Positions 23,764 to 32,987 of a DNA stretch of 45,832 bases are shown one piece after another. The position numbers were made by a program, and so were the translations under genes. This stretch comes from an uncultured bacterium. GTDB lineage: Bacteria > Cyanobacteriota > Vampirovibrionia > Gastranaerophilales > Gastranaerophilaceae. A model generated the notes under the pieces. The model saw only the letters and a list, made by a program, of their open reading frames with translations, was not told where the DNA came from and did not search any database. Location: the NCBI GenBank assembly GCA_948684385.1, contig CAPQCU010000004.1, positions 51,322 through 97,153 on the forward strand, in the 5' to 3' direction. The first letter of the stretch is position 1; each line of letters opens with the position of its first letter.

Positions 23764-24642
23764 ATGAGATACGATGCAGGTGAAGTAATTACAGCAATGG
23801 TAACCCCATTCAACAGCAAAAGAGAAGTGGATTATGAAAAAGTTGAAGCTTTAGCTTACCAGCTTATTAATACAGGCTCAGATGCCGTTCTTGTTACAGG
23901 AACAACCGGTGAAACTCCGACTCTTACGCACGAAGAAGAAATCGAAATTCTTTGCAGCGCAAAAAGAGGCGTAGGTTCTAACGGTAAAATCATTATGGGC
24001 ACAGGCTCAAACTCAACAGAAACCGCTGTTATGATGGCTAAGAAAGCTGAAAAAGAAGGAGTAGACGCAATCCTTTCTGTCGTTCCTTACTACAATAAGC
24101 CTTCACAAAGCGGTATGATTGAACATTTCTCTGCAATAGCAGAAGCTGTTGATGTTCCGGTTATCCTATACAACATCCCTTCAAGAACCGGAGTGAATAT
24201 GTCTGTTGAAACAATAAAAACACTTGCAAGAAAATACGAAAACATTGTAGCTTTAAAACAAAGCTCAGGTGATTTAGACGTAATCACAGAATTAAAAATG
24301 AACTGTCCTAAAGACTTTACAATTTATTCTGGCGATGACAGTCTGACTCTTCCAATGCTTTCAGTTGGTGCTCACGGCGTAATCTCCGTTGCTTCACATC
24401 TTTTCGGAAAAGAAATTAAATCAATGATAAGAAACTTCAAAACCGGAGATGTAATGACAGCAAGAAATATGCACCAGAAGCTTTATCCGATATTTAAAAA
24501 GCTGTTTATGGCGCCAAATCCGGTTCCTGTTAAAGCAGCTCTTGCTTACAAAGAAATTATTGAAGATTACGTAAGAAGACCGCTTGTTGAGCTTACTAAA
24601 GCAGAAAAAGCCGACTTAATCTTCACGCTCGACTCAATTTAA
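23764..24642 (+). CDS. dapA: 4-hydroxy-tetrahydrodipicolinate synthase
   Basis: This 292-residue aldolase condenses pyruvate with aspartate semialdehyde, committing to lysine and diaminopimelate. GTTGETPTL is at 46-54, the proton-relay tyrosine in ILYNIPSRTG near 136, and the Schiff-base lysine K165 in IVALKQSSGD. Length and motifs are normal. AAGGAG lies before the ATG. It draws on the same intermediate as hom. Confidence 0.97.
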   Translation: MRYDAGEVITAMVTPFNSKREVDYEKVEALAYQLINTGSDAVLVTGTTGETPTLTHEEEIEILCSAKRGVGSNGKIIMGTGSNSTETAVMMAKKAEKEGVDAILSVVPYYNKPSQSGMIEHFSAIAEAVDVPVILYNIPSRTGVNMSVETIKTLARKYENIVALKQSSGDLDVITELKMNCPKDFTIYSGDDSLTLPMLSVGAHGVISVASHLFGKEIKSMIRNFKTGDVMTARNMHQKLYPIFKKLFMAPNPVPVKAALAYKEIIEDYVRRPLVELTKAEKADLIFTLDSI

Positions 24643-24706
24643 TCAATCGGGTAAGACTTTAATTTCAGATTTGGGTTATGATTATTTATATAATAAGGAG
24701 TACATA

Positions 24707-26014
24707 ATGAAAAATAAACTTATGTTATTTTGGGCGATTGTAGCAATCATTATCACATGTATTGTTATAATTTGCACAAAACCTACAAAGTTAGGGTTAG
24801 ATTTAGTCGGCGGTTCAAGACTTGTTCTTGAAGCACAGACTTCAGATACTGTGGCGCAAATTACGCCTGATATGATGTCAAGCTTACAGTTTGCAATCGA
24901 AAACAGGGTTAATAAACTCGGTGTTTCAGAAACAGTTGTTCAAAGAGCCGGAGACAAAAGGCTTGTTGTTGAAATCCCTGATGTTTCTGATTTAAATCAG
25001 GCAAAAGCTTATATCGGTGAAACAGCTGAGCTTGATTTCAGAAAACCGGTTATGAAAGACGGAGAAGCTGAATGGGAAGCAACAGGCTTGACCGGTAAAG
25101 ACTTAGCAAAAGCAAATCTAAGCACAAACTCACAGAACGGTCAGTGGGTTGTTGATTTGGAATTCAACGGCACAGGTACAAAGAAGTTTGCCGATTTAAC
25201 AAAACAGCTTGTCGGTCAGCCAATGGCTATTTTCTTTAACGGAGAGCTTCAATCAGCTCCTGTTATCAGAGAAGCAATCACAGGCGGAAGGGCTCAAATT
25301 TCAGGCGGAGACAACGGATTTGTTTATGACGAAGCTAAGAAAATGGTTGACCTCTTAAACGCCGGTGCGCTTCCTGTTCCTGCTAAGATTATTGAAGAAA
25401 ACACTGTAGGCCCTACTCTCGGTGCTGACAGTATCGCAAAATCAAAAATCGCAGGTGCAATAGGACTTGGTTTTGTAATGATATTTATGGCTTTATACTA
25501 CAGAGCTCCGGGCTTAATTGCCGACGTTGCTTTGATTTTATACGGAATAATGCTTTTTGCTTTATTTAAAGCAATTCCGATTACTTTGACTCTTGCAGGT
25601 ATCGCAGGTTTCATCTTAAGTATCGGTATGGCAGTTGACGCAAATATCTTAATCTTTGAACGTACAAAAGAAGAGTTAAAAGCCGGAAGAACTTTATTTA
25701 CTGCAATCAATTCAGGTTTTGACAGAGCGTTTACAAGTATTTTTGACTCAAATATGACTACAATTATTACTTGTATAATTCTTTTCTGCTGCGGAACAAG
25801 CGTTGTTAAAGGTTTTGCTCTGACTCTTGCAATCGGTGTAATTGTTTCAATGTTCTCAGCAATCACAATTACAAAGAACTTTATGCACCTTGTATTCGGA
25901 GCAGGAAAACTTACTCACCCAGCTTTATTCGGGCTTAAAGCAAGTGACATTAATGATAGCTATCAGGCTGTTGAAACAAAACGTGAAAAAGCTAAGTTCG
26001 GTATATTGGATTAA
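24707..26014 (+). CDS. secD: Protein translocase subunit SecD
   Basis: This 435-residue protein has one N-terminal helix, the D1-type motif LGLDLVGGSRLVLE, a periplasmic domain (about 40-255) and a C-terminal bundle of five helices with GLGFVMIFMALYYRAPGLIAD and GMAVDANILIFERTKEEL. It uses the proton gradient to pull exported proteins across the membrane with SecF and SecYEG. The start at 24707 is chosen because AAGGAG ends 6 bases before it; an in-frame ATG at 24671 has none. It is short but complete. Confidence 0.96.
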   Translation: MKNKLMLFWAIVAIIITCIVIICTKPTKLGLDLVGGSRLVLEAQTSDTVAQITPDMMSSLQFAIENRVNKLGVSETVVQRAGDKRLVVEIPDVSDLNQAKAYIGETAELDFRKPVMKDGEAEWEATGLTGKDLAKANLSTNSQNGQWVVDLEFNGTGTKKFADLTKQLVGQPMAIFFNGELQSAPVIREAITGGRAQISGGDNGFVYDEAKKMVDLLNAGALPVPAKIIEENTVGPTLGADSIAKSKIAGAIGLGFVMIFMALYYRAPGLIADVALILYGIMLFALFKAIPITLTLAGIAGFILSIGMAVDANILIFERTKEELKAGRTLFTAINSGFDRAFTSIFDSNMTTIITCIILFCCGTSVVKGFALTLAIGVIVSMFSAITITKNFMHLVFGAGKLTHPALFGLKASDINDSYQAVETKREKAKFGILD

Positions 26015-26027
26015 GGGGGTAATATTA

Positions 26028-26960
26028 ATGAAATTAGATATAGTAAAAAACAGATTTATATTTTTGGCGCTCTCAGCAATTCTCTTATTGCCGGGTATCG
26101 CTGCAATGATTTATTCAACAATAACTTATCCGACTCATACACCTTTGAAAGTCGGTATTGACTACACCGGAGGTACAACTCTTCAGTACGGTGTTAAAGA
26201 AGAAATTTCAAACAACAAGCTGGCAGATGTTCGCAGCGCTCTTGAAAAAGGCGGTATTGATAATCCGTATTTACAAATTATCCACGTTAACTCTCAGGAA
26301 AATGATTTGAAATCTATTCTTTCTATCAGAACAAAATTTATTACAGAAGGCTCTTCTGAGCAGGATAACATTACAAACATCGTTAACAGTGAATTTTCAG
26401 ACCCGCAGCTTGTTCAGGTTGCTTCTGTAGGGCCTACATTAGGTATGGAGCTGTTTAAAAACTCAATGATAGCTTTATCTTTAGCTCTTTTGGGTATTAT
26501 TGCTTATCTTACATTCAGATTTCAATTTGACTACGCGCTTGCTGCAATATTGGGTCTTGTACACGATGCTCTGTTTGTATGCGGTGTGTTTTCAATTTTA
26601 GGACTTTTATACGACGTTCAAATTGACGCTCTCTTTGTAACTGCGCTTCTGACTGTAATCGGTTTTTCTGTTCACGATACAATCGTTGTTTTCGACCGTG
26701 TTCGTGAAAACTTGAAATATTATTCTAAGAAAATGACTTTCGGAGAAATTATGAACGCAAGTATCAATCAGACTTTAACAAGAAGTATCAATACTTCCGT
26801 TACAACATTAATTACTCTGCTTGCTCTGTATTTCCTAGGCGGGGTTACAACAAGAGATTTCGTTCTTGCAATGATTTTAGGTATCGCAATCGGAACGTAT
26901 TCAAGCATATTCTTCTGCTCGACTTTAGTTGATATATGGGAAGATAAAAAGATGTCCTAA
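26028..26960 (+). CDS. secF: Protein translocase subunit SecF
   Basis: This 310-residue partner of SecD has the KVGIDYTGGTTLQYG motif after the first helix, VGPTLGMELFKNSMIALSLA and VIGFSVHDTIVVFDRVRENL in the membrane part. AAGGGGG precedes ATG 26028; longer upstream frames only overlap secD. The stop codon is inside the loop of the terminator, so coding and termination signals overlap completely. Confidence 0.96.
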   Translation: MKLDIVKNRFIFLALSAILLLPGIAAMIYSTITYPTHTPLKVGIDYTGGTTLQYGVKEEISNNKLADVRSALEKGGIDNPYLQIIHVNSQENDLKSILSIRTKFITEGSSEQDNITNIVNSEFSDPQLVQVASVGPTLGMELFKNSMIALSLALLGIIAYLTFRFQFDYALAAILGLVHDALFVCGVFSILGLLYDVQIDALFVTALLTVIGFSVHDTIVVFDRVRENLKYYSKKMTFGEIMNASINQTLTRSINTSVTTLITLLALYFLGGVTTRDFVLAMILGIAIGTYSSIFFCSTLVDIWEDKKMS

Positions 26961-26976
26961 TGGACATCTTTTTTTT
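26946..26976 (+). terminator. Strong rho-independent terminator overlapping the secF stop
   Basis: GATGTCC (26951-26957) and GGACATC (26962-26968) with a TAAT loop, extended by A5/T5, then eight T. It ends the thrC-secF operon. The TAA stop of secF (26958-26960) is the loop. Confidence 0.92.
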
Positions 26977-27024
26977 ACATATTTAGTAGCAAATTTATTT
27001 TTTAGGAGTTTTAATCTAATTAAT

Positions 27025-28407
27025 ATGAGAATTTTACCAATTATTACAAATCCACTTTTAGGAATAAATAAGAATAATCAGTATGATTATTCTCAAAACA
27101 GGGTACCTGTTTTGAAACAGCCGCCTCAGACAGATACAGTAACTTTTGAAGCAAGAACCAGAGCCAAGTATGCAGAGCCTTTACGAGAGTTAATGAAATA
27201 CGGAGTTCCGGGGTTATATTCCGGAAAATATGTTATTCCTCAGGAAGATATTAACAAAATGCTTGAGAAACACACATTCTCACGAACAATAAGGCATATT
27301 GTAAAAGCTCTAAAGCCTTACGAAGACAGGCTGCTTGATGTTGAGTCACAATTTTTTAGAATTGTAAAAAATATGGCAAAAACCAACCCGCAGTACCATC
27401 TTGAAGATGTAATCAGAGTTCTGGCACCCGAGCATAACAAGAAATTAATCCGTCAGCAAATTCCTGTGCTTGAAGAAATTTCAGAACTTGCAAGCTTCAT
27501 GCCGGAAGAGCAGCAAATTGAATTTGATAAGCTTATAGATAATGTTTGTAAAAGAATAAATCATGAACCGGCTATATTACCTTTTGATGCAAAAGAGCTC
27601 AGATATAAGCTTCATCAAATCACAAACGAATATTCTAAAAAGCATAAGTCCGAAGAATTTAATGTTATGCTCAAAATTATGCGTATTGCAAAAAAAATGC
27701 CCGATAAAAAAGTAAAACAAGAAGAAGTGTCAAAAGCAAAAAAAGTAAAAAATGCCAAAGCAGAAAAGACAATGGTTCGTAAAAGGGCTGAGCTTCTTAC
27801 TCAAATGGAAGTTCTCGCAGCAGAAAGCCCTCTAAAAAACAATTCGGATTTAATGAAAATTTTTACACAGGCACGTGCAAAGATTTACGGCACTCCGGTT
27901 GTTATCCCTTTTAACAGAAAATCATTTATCGAAGACATTAAAGCAATCACAGATACTCTTTCAAACACAAAACTTGCCCATCAAATCAATCAGGCAGCAA
28001 TAAAGTTACCGACTTCTCACGAAAGTTTATCAGCTTTTATCATGAAGCATGCAGAACTTTCTTCCGAAAAAATCGGCTACAATCTGGTTTCACCTTCTGC
28101 GGGTAATATTGACCACCTTGTTCCTCATTCCAAAAAAGGCAGAAATTGTTTAGAAAACTATGCAATAACAACATCCTACATGAATTCGGAACGCGCACAC
28201 AAATCAATAGAACAACAATTAAAAATTCATCCGGAAACATATAAATTCGCTCAGCAGCAAGTTGACAGGCTTATTGAATTATGTAACAGCGGTATTTTCA
28301 AAAAAGTTAAACTGCCGCAACATTATATTCAGAGCTTTGCAAATCTTATGTTAAAACTCTCTCCAAAGGAAAAACCGCTTATTCTTAACCTTGATAAACT
28401 CAAATAA
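27025..28407 (+). CDS. HNH-endonuclease-like protein with N-terminal F-E-A motif
   Basis: In this 460-residue protein the C-terminal part carries IDHLVPHSKKGRNCLENYA followed by YMNSERAHKS, which fits the HNH/beta-beta-alpha-metal nuclease pattern (DH..P.SKGG.N...N...N..R). The preceding 300 residues are helical and charged. The N-terminus is unstructured, with DTVTFEA at 37-43, similar to motifs in other unknown proteins here. TAATCT (27012-27017) is seven bases before ATG 27025, and AGGAG lies too far upstream (16 bases), so a leaderless start is likely. The target of the nuclease is unknown. Confidence 0.65.
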   Translation: MRILPIITNPLLGINKNNQYDYSQNRVPVLKQPPQTDTVTFEARTRAKYAEPLRELMKYGVPGLYSGKYVIPQEDINKMLEKHTFSRTIRHIVKALKPYEDRLLDVESQFFRIVKNMAKTNPQYHLEDVIRVLAPEHNKKLIRQQIPVLEEISELASFMPEEQQIEFDKLIDNVCKRINHEPAILPFDAKELRYKLHQITNEYSKKHKSEEFNVMLKIMRIAKKMPDKKVKQEEVSKAKKVKNAKAEKTMVRKRAELLTQMEVLAAESPLKNNSDLMKIFTQARAKIYGTPVVIPFNRKSFIEDIKAITDTLSNTKLAHQINQAAIKLPTSHESLSAFIMKHAELSSEKIGYNLVSPSAGNIDHLVPHSKKGRNCLENYAITTSYMNSERAHKSIEQQLKIHPETYKFAQQQVDRLIELCNSGIFKKVKLPQHYIQSFANLMLKLSPKEKPLILNLDKLK

Positions 28408-28413
28408 TAATGT

Positions 28414-28419
28414 TATCAT
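28414..28419 (+). promoter_or_regulatory. -10 box of the HD gene, leaderless configuration
   Basis: TATCAT six bases before ATG 28426, with no Shine-Dalgarno sequence. Confidence 0.45.
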
Positions 28420-28425
28420 GAGTAT

Positions 28426-29232
28426 ATGAAATCGGTTAAAGAAGTATCAGTAGAGTCTAAAATTTTAAAGAGACTGCAAGGTTACCCTAACTGTTTAAAA
28501 CTTGTAAATTATTTGTTTGAAGATGAAGAATTACAAGAGATGCAGGATTACGCGAATAATGTCTCAATCAAACGCCTTGGCTACAATGACCACGGTCCTG
28601 TCCACATGAGACAGGTCGCAGCAAATTCAATCAAAATGTTAAATATTCTGCACGAATGCGGAATAAAAACGTCTCTGGAAACAGAAGAAATCGGAACTTT
28701 TGAAGATAGTATGTGCGCTGTTATTTTAGCAGGGCTTATGCACGATTTAGGCATGATGATTGGAAGGCAGGGACACGAAGAAATGTCTGTTATCCTTGCT
28801 AAACCTTTAATTGAACGAGCTTTGATGCATGTTTTTCCGGACGATTTACATAGAAGAGTAGTAATTCGCTCAGTTGTAATCGAAGCAATAATCGGACACA
28901 TGTCATCAAGAAAAATCCATTCAATCGAAGCAGGAATTATTCTTATTGCCGACGGATGCGACATGACAAAAGGCAGAGCAAGAATTCCGCTTTCCATCAA
29001 CACAACCCCGAAAGTCGGTGATATTCACAAGTATTCAGCTAATGCAATCAACCGCATTAGAATTCAGCACGGAGAAAGAAAACCTATAAAGATTACAGTT
29101 GATATGTCAGCTGATGTCGGCTTCTTCCAGATTGAAGAAGTTTTGTTTACAAAAATCGACTCAAGTCCGGCTAAACAGTACGTAGAGCTTTTTGCCGGAG
29201 TAGACGGCGAAGAGTCAAAATGTTATTTATAG
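28426..29232 (+). CDS. HD-domain phosphohydrolase
   Basis: This 268-residue protein has the HD metal ligands: H56/H60 in NDHGPVHM, H106-D107 in LAGLMHDLGMMIGRQGHE, H158 in IIGHMSS and D176/D179 in LIADGCDMTKGRAR. After about residue 200 comes a separate alpha/beta region (KITVDMSADVGFFQIEEVLF). The family hydrolyses phosphomonoesters or cyclic or hyperphosphorylated nucleotides. It stands alone, so the substrate cannot be deduced. Confidence 0.88.
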   Translation: MKSVKEVSVESKILKRLQGYPNCLKLVNYLFEDEELQEMQDYANNVSIKRLGYNDHGPVHMRQVAANSIKMLNILHECGIKTSLETEEIGTFEDSMCAVILAGLMHDLGMMIGRQGHEEMSVILAKPLIERALMHVFPDDLHRRVVIRSVVIEAIIGHMSSRKIHSIEAGIILIADGCDMTKGRARIPLSINTTPKVGDIHKYSANAINRIRIQHGERKPIKITVDMSADVGFFQIEEVLFTKIDSSPAKQYVELFAGVDGEESKCYL

Positions 29233-29248
29233 GGGATAGTTTTAAATC

Positions 29249-30073
29249 CTAAAGTTTCTGCCTAAAAATAGAATTTGACCCCTGACAGGTGATAAAGAGC
29301 ATATTGCCTTCGATATGCAGCCCGTAAGGTTTATCAAGCTTTGAAACAAAAACAGAAGCAACTCCTTGCGGTGTTATCTTCACAACATTATTTGTATTGT
29401 AGTTTGAGACATAAATATTTCCTGTGCTGTCAGAGACAAGGCTAATCGGGCCGCTTATGAGCGCACTTTTCAAAAACACCTGTCTTTTACCGTCAGGAGT
29501 AATTTTCATAATCGTATTATCTGAAAAAGCTGCGACATAAACATTACCTGATTTATCTGTTGTAACTCCTGTAGGACTCAAAATATTTTCATACACTCCC
29601 GTATGCGTAGCTACTTTTGATGGAGCGTTTATTTGCTGCGGAGGAAGCTGGGTTGAAACTTTAATTTTCTCTGCAAGTTCCTGAGCGCTTTTATAATATC
29701 TGCTTGATTCCGGTATAAGTTTTAAATATTCAGCTGCTTTCATATTATCATCAAGCTTTGAGCTAAGAAAAGCCAGCTTATATATAACTTCATAATCGTT
29801 TGGATTTCTCAAATAAACCTGTTTGTAAACAGACAAAGCTTCTGAGTATTGTTTAAGATATTCAAGCACAGTTGCAAGATTATAATAAGCATCGGTATAA
29901 TCCGGATAAGCTTTGATAGCTGAACGGAAAGATTCGATTGCGCGTTCATACATTCCGAGCTTATAAAAATCTATCCCCTGATTATAATCAAGTTTTGCAT
30001 CAACAGGAATTTCTGCTGCATAAACAGAAATCGACATTAAAAGTAAAACTGATGCAAGAATTTTCTTTAACAT
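29249..30073 (-). CDS. Exported TPR plus NHL-type beta-propeller protein
   Basis: In this 274-residue protein a signal peptide (MLKKILASVLLLMSISVYAA) is followed by about three tetratricopeptide repeats (YNQGIDFYKLGMYERAIESF and following, to about 125). From about 150 come propeller-like strands of the NHL/SMP-30 type: SPTGVTTDKSGNVYVAAFSD, GPISLVSDSTGNIYVSNYNT, KPYGLHIEGNMLFITCQGSN. Only three to four blades are visible, so the propeller may be partial or complete itself by oligomerising. TATAAT (30080-30085) is six bases before its ATG. Presumably an envelope protein-binding scaffold. Confidence 0.82.
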   Translation of the reverse strand: MLKKILASVLLLMSISVYAAEIPVDAKLDYNQGIDFYKLGMYERAIESFRSAIKAYPDYTDAYYNLATVLEYLKQYSEALSVYKQVYLRNPNDYEVIYKLAFLSSKLDDNMKAAEYLKLIPESSRYYKSAQELAEKIKVSTQLPPQQINAPSKVATHTGVYENILSPTGVTTDKSGNVYVAAFSDNTIMKITPDGKRQVFLKSALISGPISLVSDSTGNIYVSNYNTNNVVKITPQGVASVFVSKLDKPYGLHIEGNMLFITCQGSNSIFRQKL

Positions 30074-30079
30074 ACGTTT

Positions 30080-30112
30080 ATTATAACATACTTTCAGATT
30101 TTAAGGTAGAAT
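30080..30112. promoter_or_regulatory. Divergent leaderless promoters (TPR/NHL gene and miaA)
   Basis: TATAAT (30080-30085, minus) ends seven bases before ATG 30073, and TAGAAT (30107-30112, plus) ends seven bases before ATG 30119. The 45-bp spacer therefore holds two promoters whose start points coincide with start codons. Confidence 0.6.
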
Positions 30113-30118
30113 ATAGTT

Positions 30119-30967
30119 ATGAAACCAAAAGTAATAGCAGTAGTAGGCCCGACTGCAAGCGGAAAAACAGCGCTTGCAATAAAACTCGCCAAAGAAAAAA
30201 ACGGCGAGGTAATCTCTGCAGATTCAAGACTTGTTTACAAAGGTTTTGATATAGCTTCAGCTAAACCTGATATGGAAGAACGCGAAGGAATTCCACATCA
30301 TTTAATAGATATTGTTGAGCCTGAGTTTGATTATTCAGCAGGAAACTACCATGATGATGCTAAAAAAGCAATTTATGATATACTTTCCCGCGGTAAAACT
30401 CCGATTGTTGCAGGAGGTACGGGACTTTATTTTAGGATACTTCTGGAAAACTATAATCTTCCCCGCGTAGAAGCAAATCCGGAGCTTAGGGCAGAACTTG
30501 ATTTAAGAGAAAAAGAAGATTTACTCGAAGAGCTTGAAAGACTTGATAAAATAACTTTTGAAAGAGTTAAAGATGCTAATAAAAGAAGAATTGTACGTGC
30601 GCTTGAAGTTATTAAAGTTTTAAACCGTCCTCTATCAGAAGTGGAACTCCAAAAAGAGCCGGAATTTAATGTAGAATGGATTATGCCGGAGCTTCACTCG
30701 AGAGAAGAGCTTTACGAACGGATTAATAAGCGCGTTGATATCATGGTCGAAAAAGGTTTAATCGATGAAACAAAATATCTCCTAAAAAAACACGGAAGAA
30801 TAAAGAACTTTGTCTGTACAATAGGTTATCAGGAAATTTTAGCGTATTTAGACGGAGAATGTTCTCTTGAAGAAGCTCTTGATAAGTTAAAACAGCATTC
30901 CAGAAACTATGCCAAGCGCCAGTTAACGTGGTTTAGAAAAAATCCGGCGCTTGAAATTAGTATCTAA
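30119..30967 (+). CDS. miaA: tRNA dimethylallyltransferase
   Basis: This 282-residue protein adds a dimethylallyl group to A37 of tRNAs reading UNN codons. It has the P-loop VVGPTASGKTALAIKLA, SADSRLVYKGFDIASAKP, HHLIDIVEPEFDYSAGNY, GGTGLYFRILL, KRRIVRALEV and the late FVCTIGYQEILAYL and RNYAKRQLTWFRK. Slightly shorter than typical (about 300). It is convergent with the pilin-like genes 3 bp away. Confidence 0.96.
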   Translation: MKPKVIAVVGPTASGKTALAIKLAKEKNGEVISADSRLVYKGFDIASAKPDMEEREGIPHHLIDIVEPEFDYSAGNYHDDAKKAIYDILSRGKTPIVAGGTGLYFRILLENYNLPRVEANPELRAELDLREKEDLLEELERLDKITFERVKDANKRRIVRALEVIKVLNRPLSEVELQKEPEFNVEWIMPELHSREELYERINKRVDIMVEKGLIDETKYLLKKHGRIKNFVCTIGYQEILAYLDGECSLEEALDKLKQHSRNYAKRQLTWFRKNPALEISI

Positions 30968-30970
30968 GTT

Positions 30971-32968
30971 TTACCAGGAAATTATGATAACTCCATCGGA
31001 GCCGGCTACTGCATTTTTTAAATTAACATTTTTTGACTCATCACATTCGACTCTGTCAATAGGTTTACGAATAGTTTTGTCAGCCGTAGAACCGTACATT
31101 CGTTTTAACTCATATTCTCCATAAGGTTTTGTACAAAAATCGTAAATTTCACTTCCTCTGCCGCCAGCTCCCCAGTCTGGATTCTCAATATTATATTTAG
31201 TAAACACATTATTTGAAACGTATGGAGAAAGTCCGCCTGGTACATAAGTATCATAGATTGATATACCGGCAAAATAACCGCTGGAAGAAAGATTTAAAAA
31301 GCCGGGATAAGATTTATGAAAGACACCTGTATTATAACGTCCGCCTTCTGCTAACTCAAACAGCGTTCCATTATTACAAGATAAATATGTATCTAAAGAT
31401 TTTTCCAATGACTTTATTTCTTCAGCAGGAGTATTCGGCTCGATTGGAGGACCACCTTTTCCAACACTAAAATAACAATCATTACCAAGATTTGACACAT
31501 ATTTTATTAAAGTAGGCTTTGCAGCACCTCCGCCATTACCAACTGTATGATGCCTTGTATTAAGTTCAGTTCGTACACTTACTGCAGGTATTGAAGTCGC
31601 TTTATCACCCAGCTGAGCCCGATATGGTCCGTATTGTACCAATGTACTAAGTCCCGGAACCGCATCAACACCCTGCCTTACACTTCCGGTACTCTTGCTG
31701 CCATAAATCATACTACTTTCTTCATCAACCCTAAGCCATCCGCCTTCACCACCTTTTGGTCTGTCAGAGTTTGTAGTACAAGCACCCCAGGCTCTTATTG
31801 CATCATAATGTAGTACATCGCGGCCATCTTTACCATGTTTATAACCTTTAGTCTTTATCTCTGTTTCCGGATATTCTTTATAATTAGTACTTCCCCAGTC
31901 AGAACAACCTCCTTTTAAAAGCGATGTACCCGTAACATAGTAATTTGTAAACAATTTAGAAAGGTAGCTTTTAATTTCATTGTCTTTAATATAACGAGAA
32001 TCTTTAGTATTTCCATGAGGACAAGCATTTCCTTGATAATTACTGTGATTACAAAAATCAATGTAACCGTCAAGGTAGAACTTAATTCCTGCTCCGCCTC
32101 TTGCCCCGGCTCCTGTTGCCTGAAGCCCCGGATTTCCAAAACCGCTTATCATACCTTTAAACCATTCTACCTGAGATTTATACGGAGATATAAAAGGTTC
32201 ATTAGCAAGTGTTCTGCACCAATCATTAGCTCCGCAAGAAGTCTGGCTTACAATAGAAGATGCAACTTTATTTATAGCAGAATTTATCTCTTTACAGGTA
32301 TACAAATCCATTGCACCGTCTTCTGCCTGAGTAGATTGACGGTAGCAGGTAGAATCTACTTCTTTATATTTTACGTTTCCTTCTTCATCTTTTCCGTCCT
32401 CAACTTTCTTTTTACAAGCATAAGAAATTGTACGCGGTGACCAGCAATCAACACCTTTTGAAATTGTTGGATAAGAAACTCCTACATAATTTTCATAAAC
32501 ATTAGCCCCTGCATCAGCAGAAGTTGAAGTTACTGATAAGGTAAACGGGGCGTATTTCAAAAGTTCTCGTAAAAGAGCGTCAGGGGGACAGGTCACACCT
32601 TTCCCCTCAACGCTACAGGCATTTTGTGCATTTGCCAGAGAAAAATTGTAAACTTCTTGATCCATTGTTTCGTAAGGAGGTTCAAGATAACTATATCCGC
32701 CTGCACCTGCTCCCACAAGCTCTAATTTAAATAAAGAAGCTCTTTTAGGAGGAGTAAACTTACACCCTGCTCCGGAAGAAACAAGCCTTGTTGCATTATA
32801 ATACTCATGCCTGTCTCCATAGCAAATGTATTTTCCATGGTGCATTTTTAAAGGAATATTTTTTGCTTGCTTTGTAATTATTGGAGTAGAAGCAGCCAGT
32901 AATATTGATATAAAGATAAAGAATATCATTAATTCAACTAACGTAAAACCTTGTCTTAAATCTTTCAT
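30971..32968 (-). CDS. Giant prepilin-like protein with glycine-rich region
   Basis: In this 665-residue protein the N-terminus is a type IV prepilin signal: MKDLRQG then FTLVELMIFFIFISILLAAS, with the conserved glutamate at +5 and a long hydrophobic helix. The rest is rich in glycine, tyrosine and cysteine (SLFKLELVGAGAGG, ATGAGARGGAGIKFYLDG) and ends in GSDGVIIISW, reminiscent of glycine-rich tail and adhesin domains. Usual pilins have 130-200 residues. The start is the second ATG, six bases after GAGAGG; the first ATG touches that site. It is paralogous to the next gene. Probably a tip pilin or surface adhesin. Confidence 0.8.
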   Translation of the reverse strand: MKDLRQGFTLVELMIFFIFISILLAASTPIITKQAKNIPLKMHHGKYICYGDRHEYYNATRLVSSGAGCKFTPPKRASLFKLELVGAGAGGYSYLEPPYETMDQEVYNFSLANAQNACSVEGKGVTCPPDALLRELLKYAPFTLSVTSTSADAGANVYENYVGVSYPTISKGVDCWSPRTISYACKKKVEDGKDEEGNVKYKEVDSTCYRQSTQAEDGAMDLYTCKEINSAINKVASSIVSQTSCGANDWCRTLANEPFISPYKSQVEWFKGMISGFGNPGLQATGAGARGGAGIKFYLDGYIDFCNHSNYQGNACPHGNTKDSRYIKDNEIKSYLSKLFTNYYVTGTSLLKGGCSDWGSTNYKEYPETEIKTKGYKHGKDGRDVLHYDAIRAWGACTTNSDRPKGGEGGWLRVDEESSMIYGSKSTGSVRQGVDAVPGLSTLVQYGPYRAQLGDKATSIPAVSVRTELNTRHHTVGNGGGAAKPTLIKYVSNLGNDCYFSVGKGGPPIEPNTPAEEIKSLEKSLDTYLSCNNGTLFELAEGGRYNTGVFHKSYPGFLNLSSSGYFAGISIYDTYVPGGLSPYVSNNVFTKYNIENPDWGAGGRGSEIYDFCTKPYGEYELKRMYGSTADKTIRKPIDRVECDESKNVNLKNAVAGSDGVIIISW

Positions 32969-32987
32969 ATACATCCTCTCTTTTAAC

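Noticed and set aside
25842..26027. Longer start for secF
   Set aside because: It overlaps secD coding sequence; ATG 26028 has AAGGGGG and begins the known SecF N-terminus.
32015..32440. 141-codon plus-strand frame opposite the prepilin-like gene
   Set aside because: It is antisense to a gene with a clear leader and paralogue; composition is Cys/Ser/Arg-rich noise without start signal.
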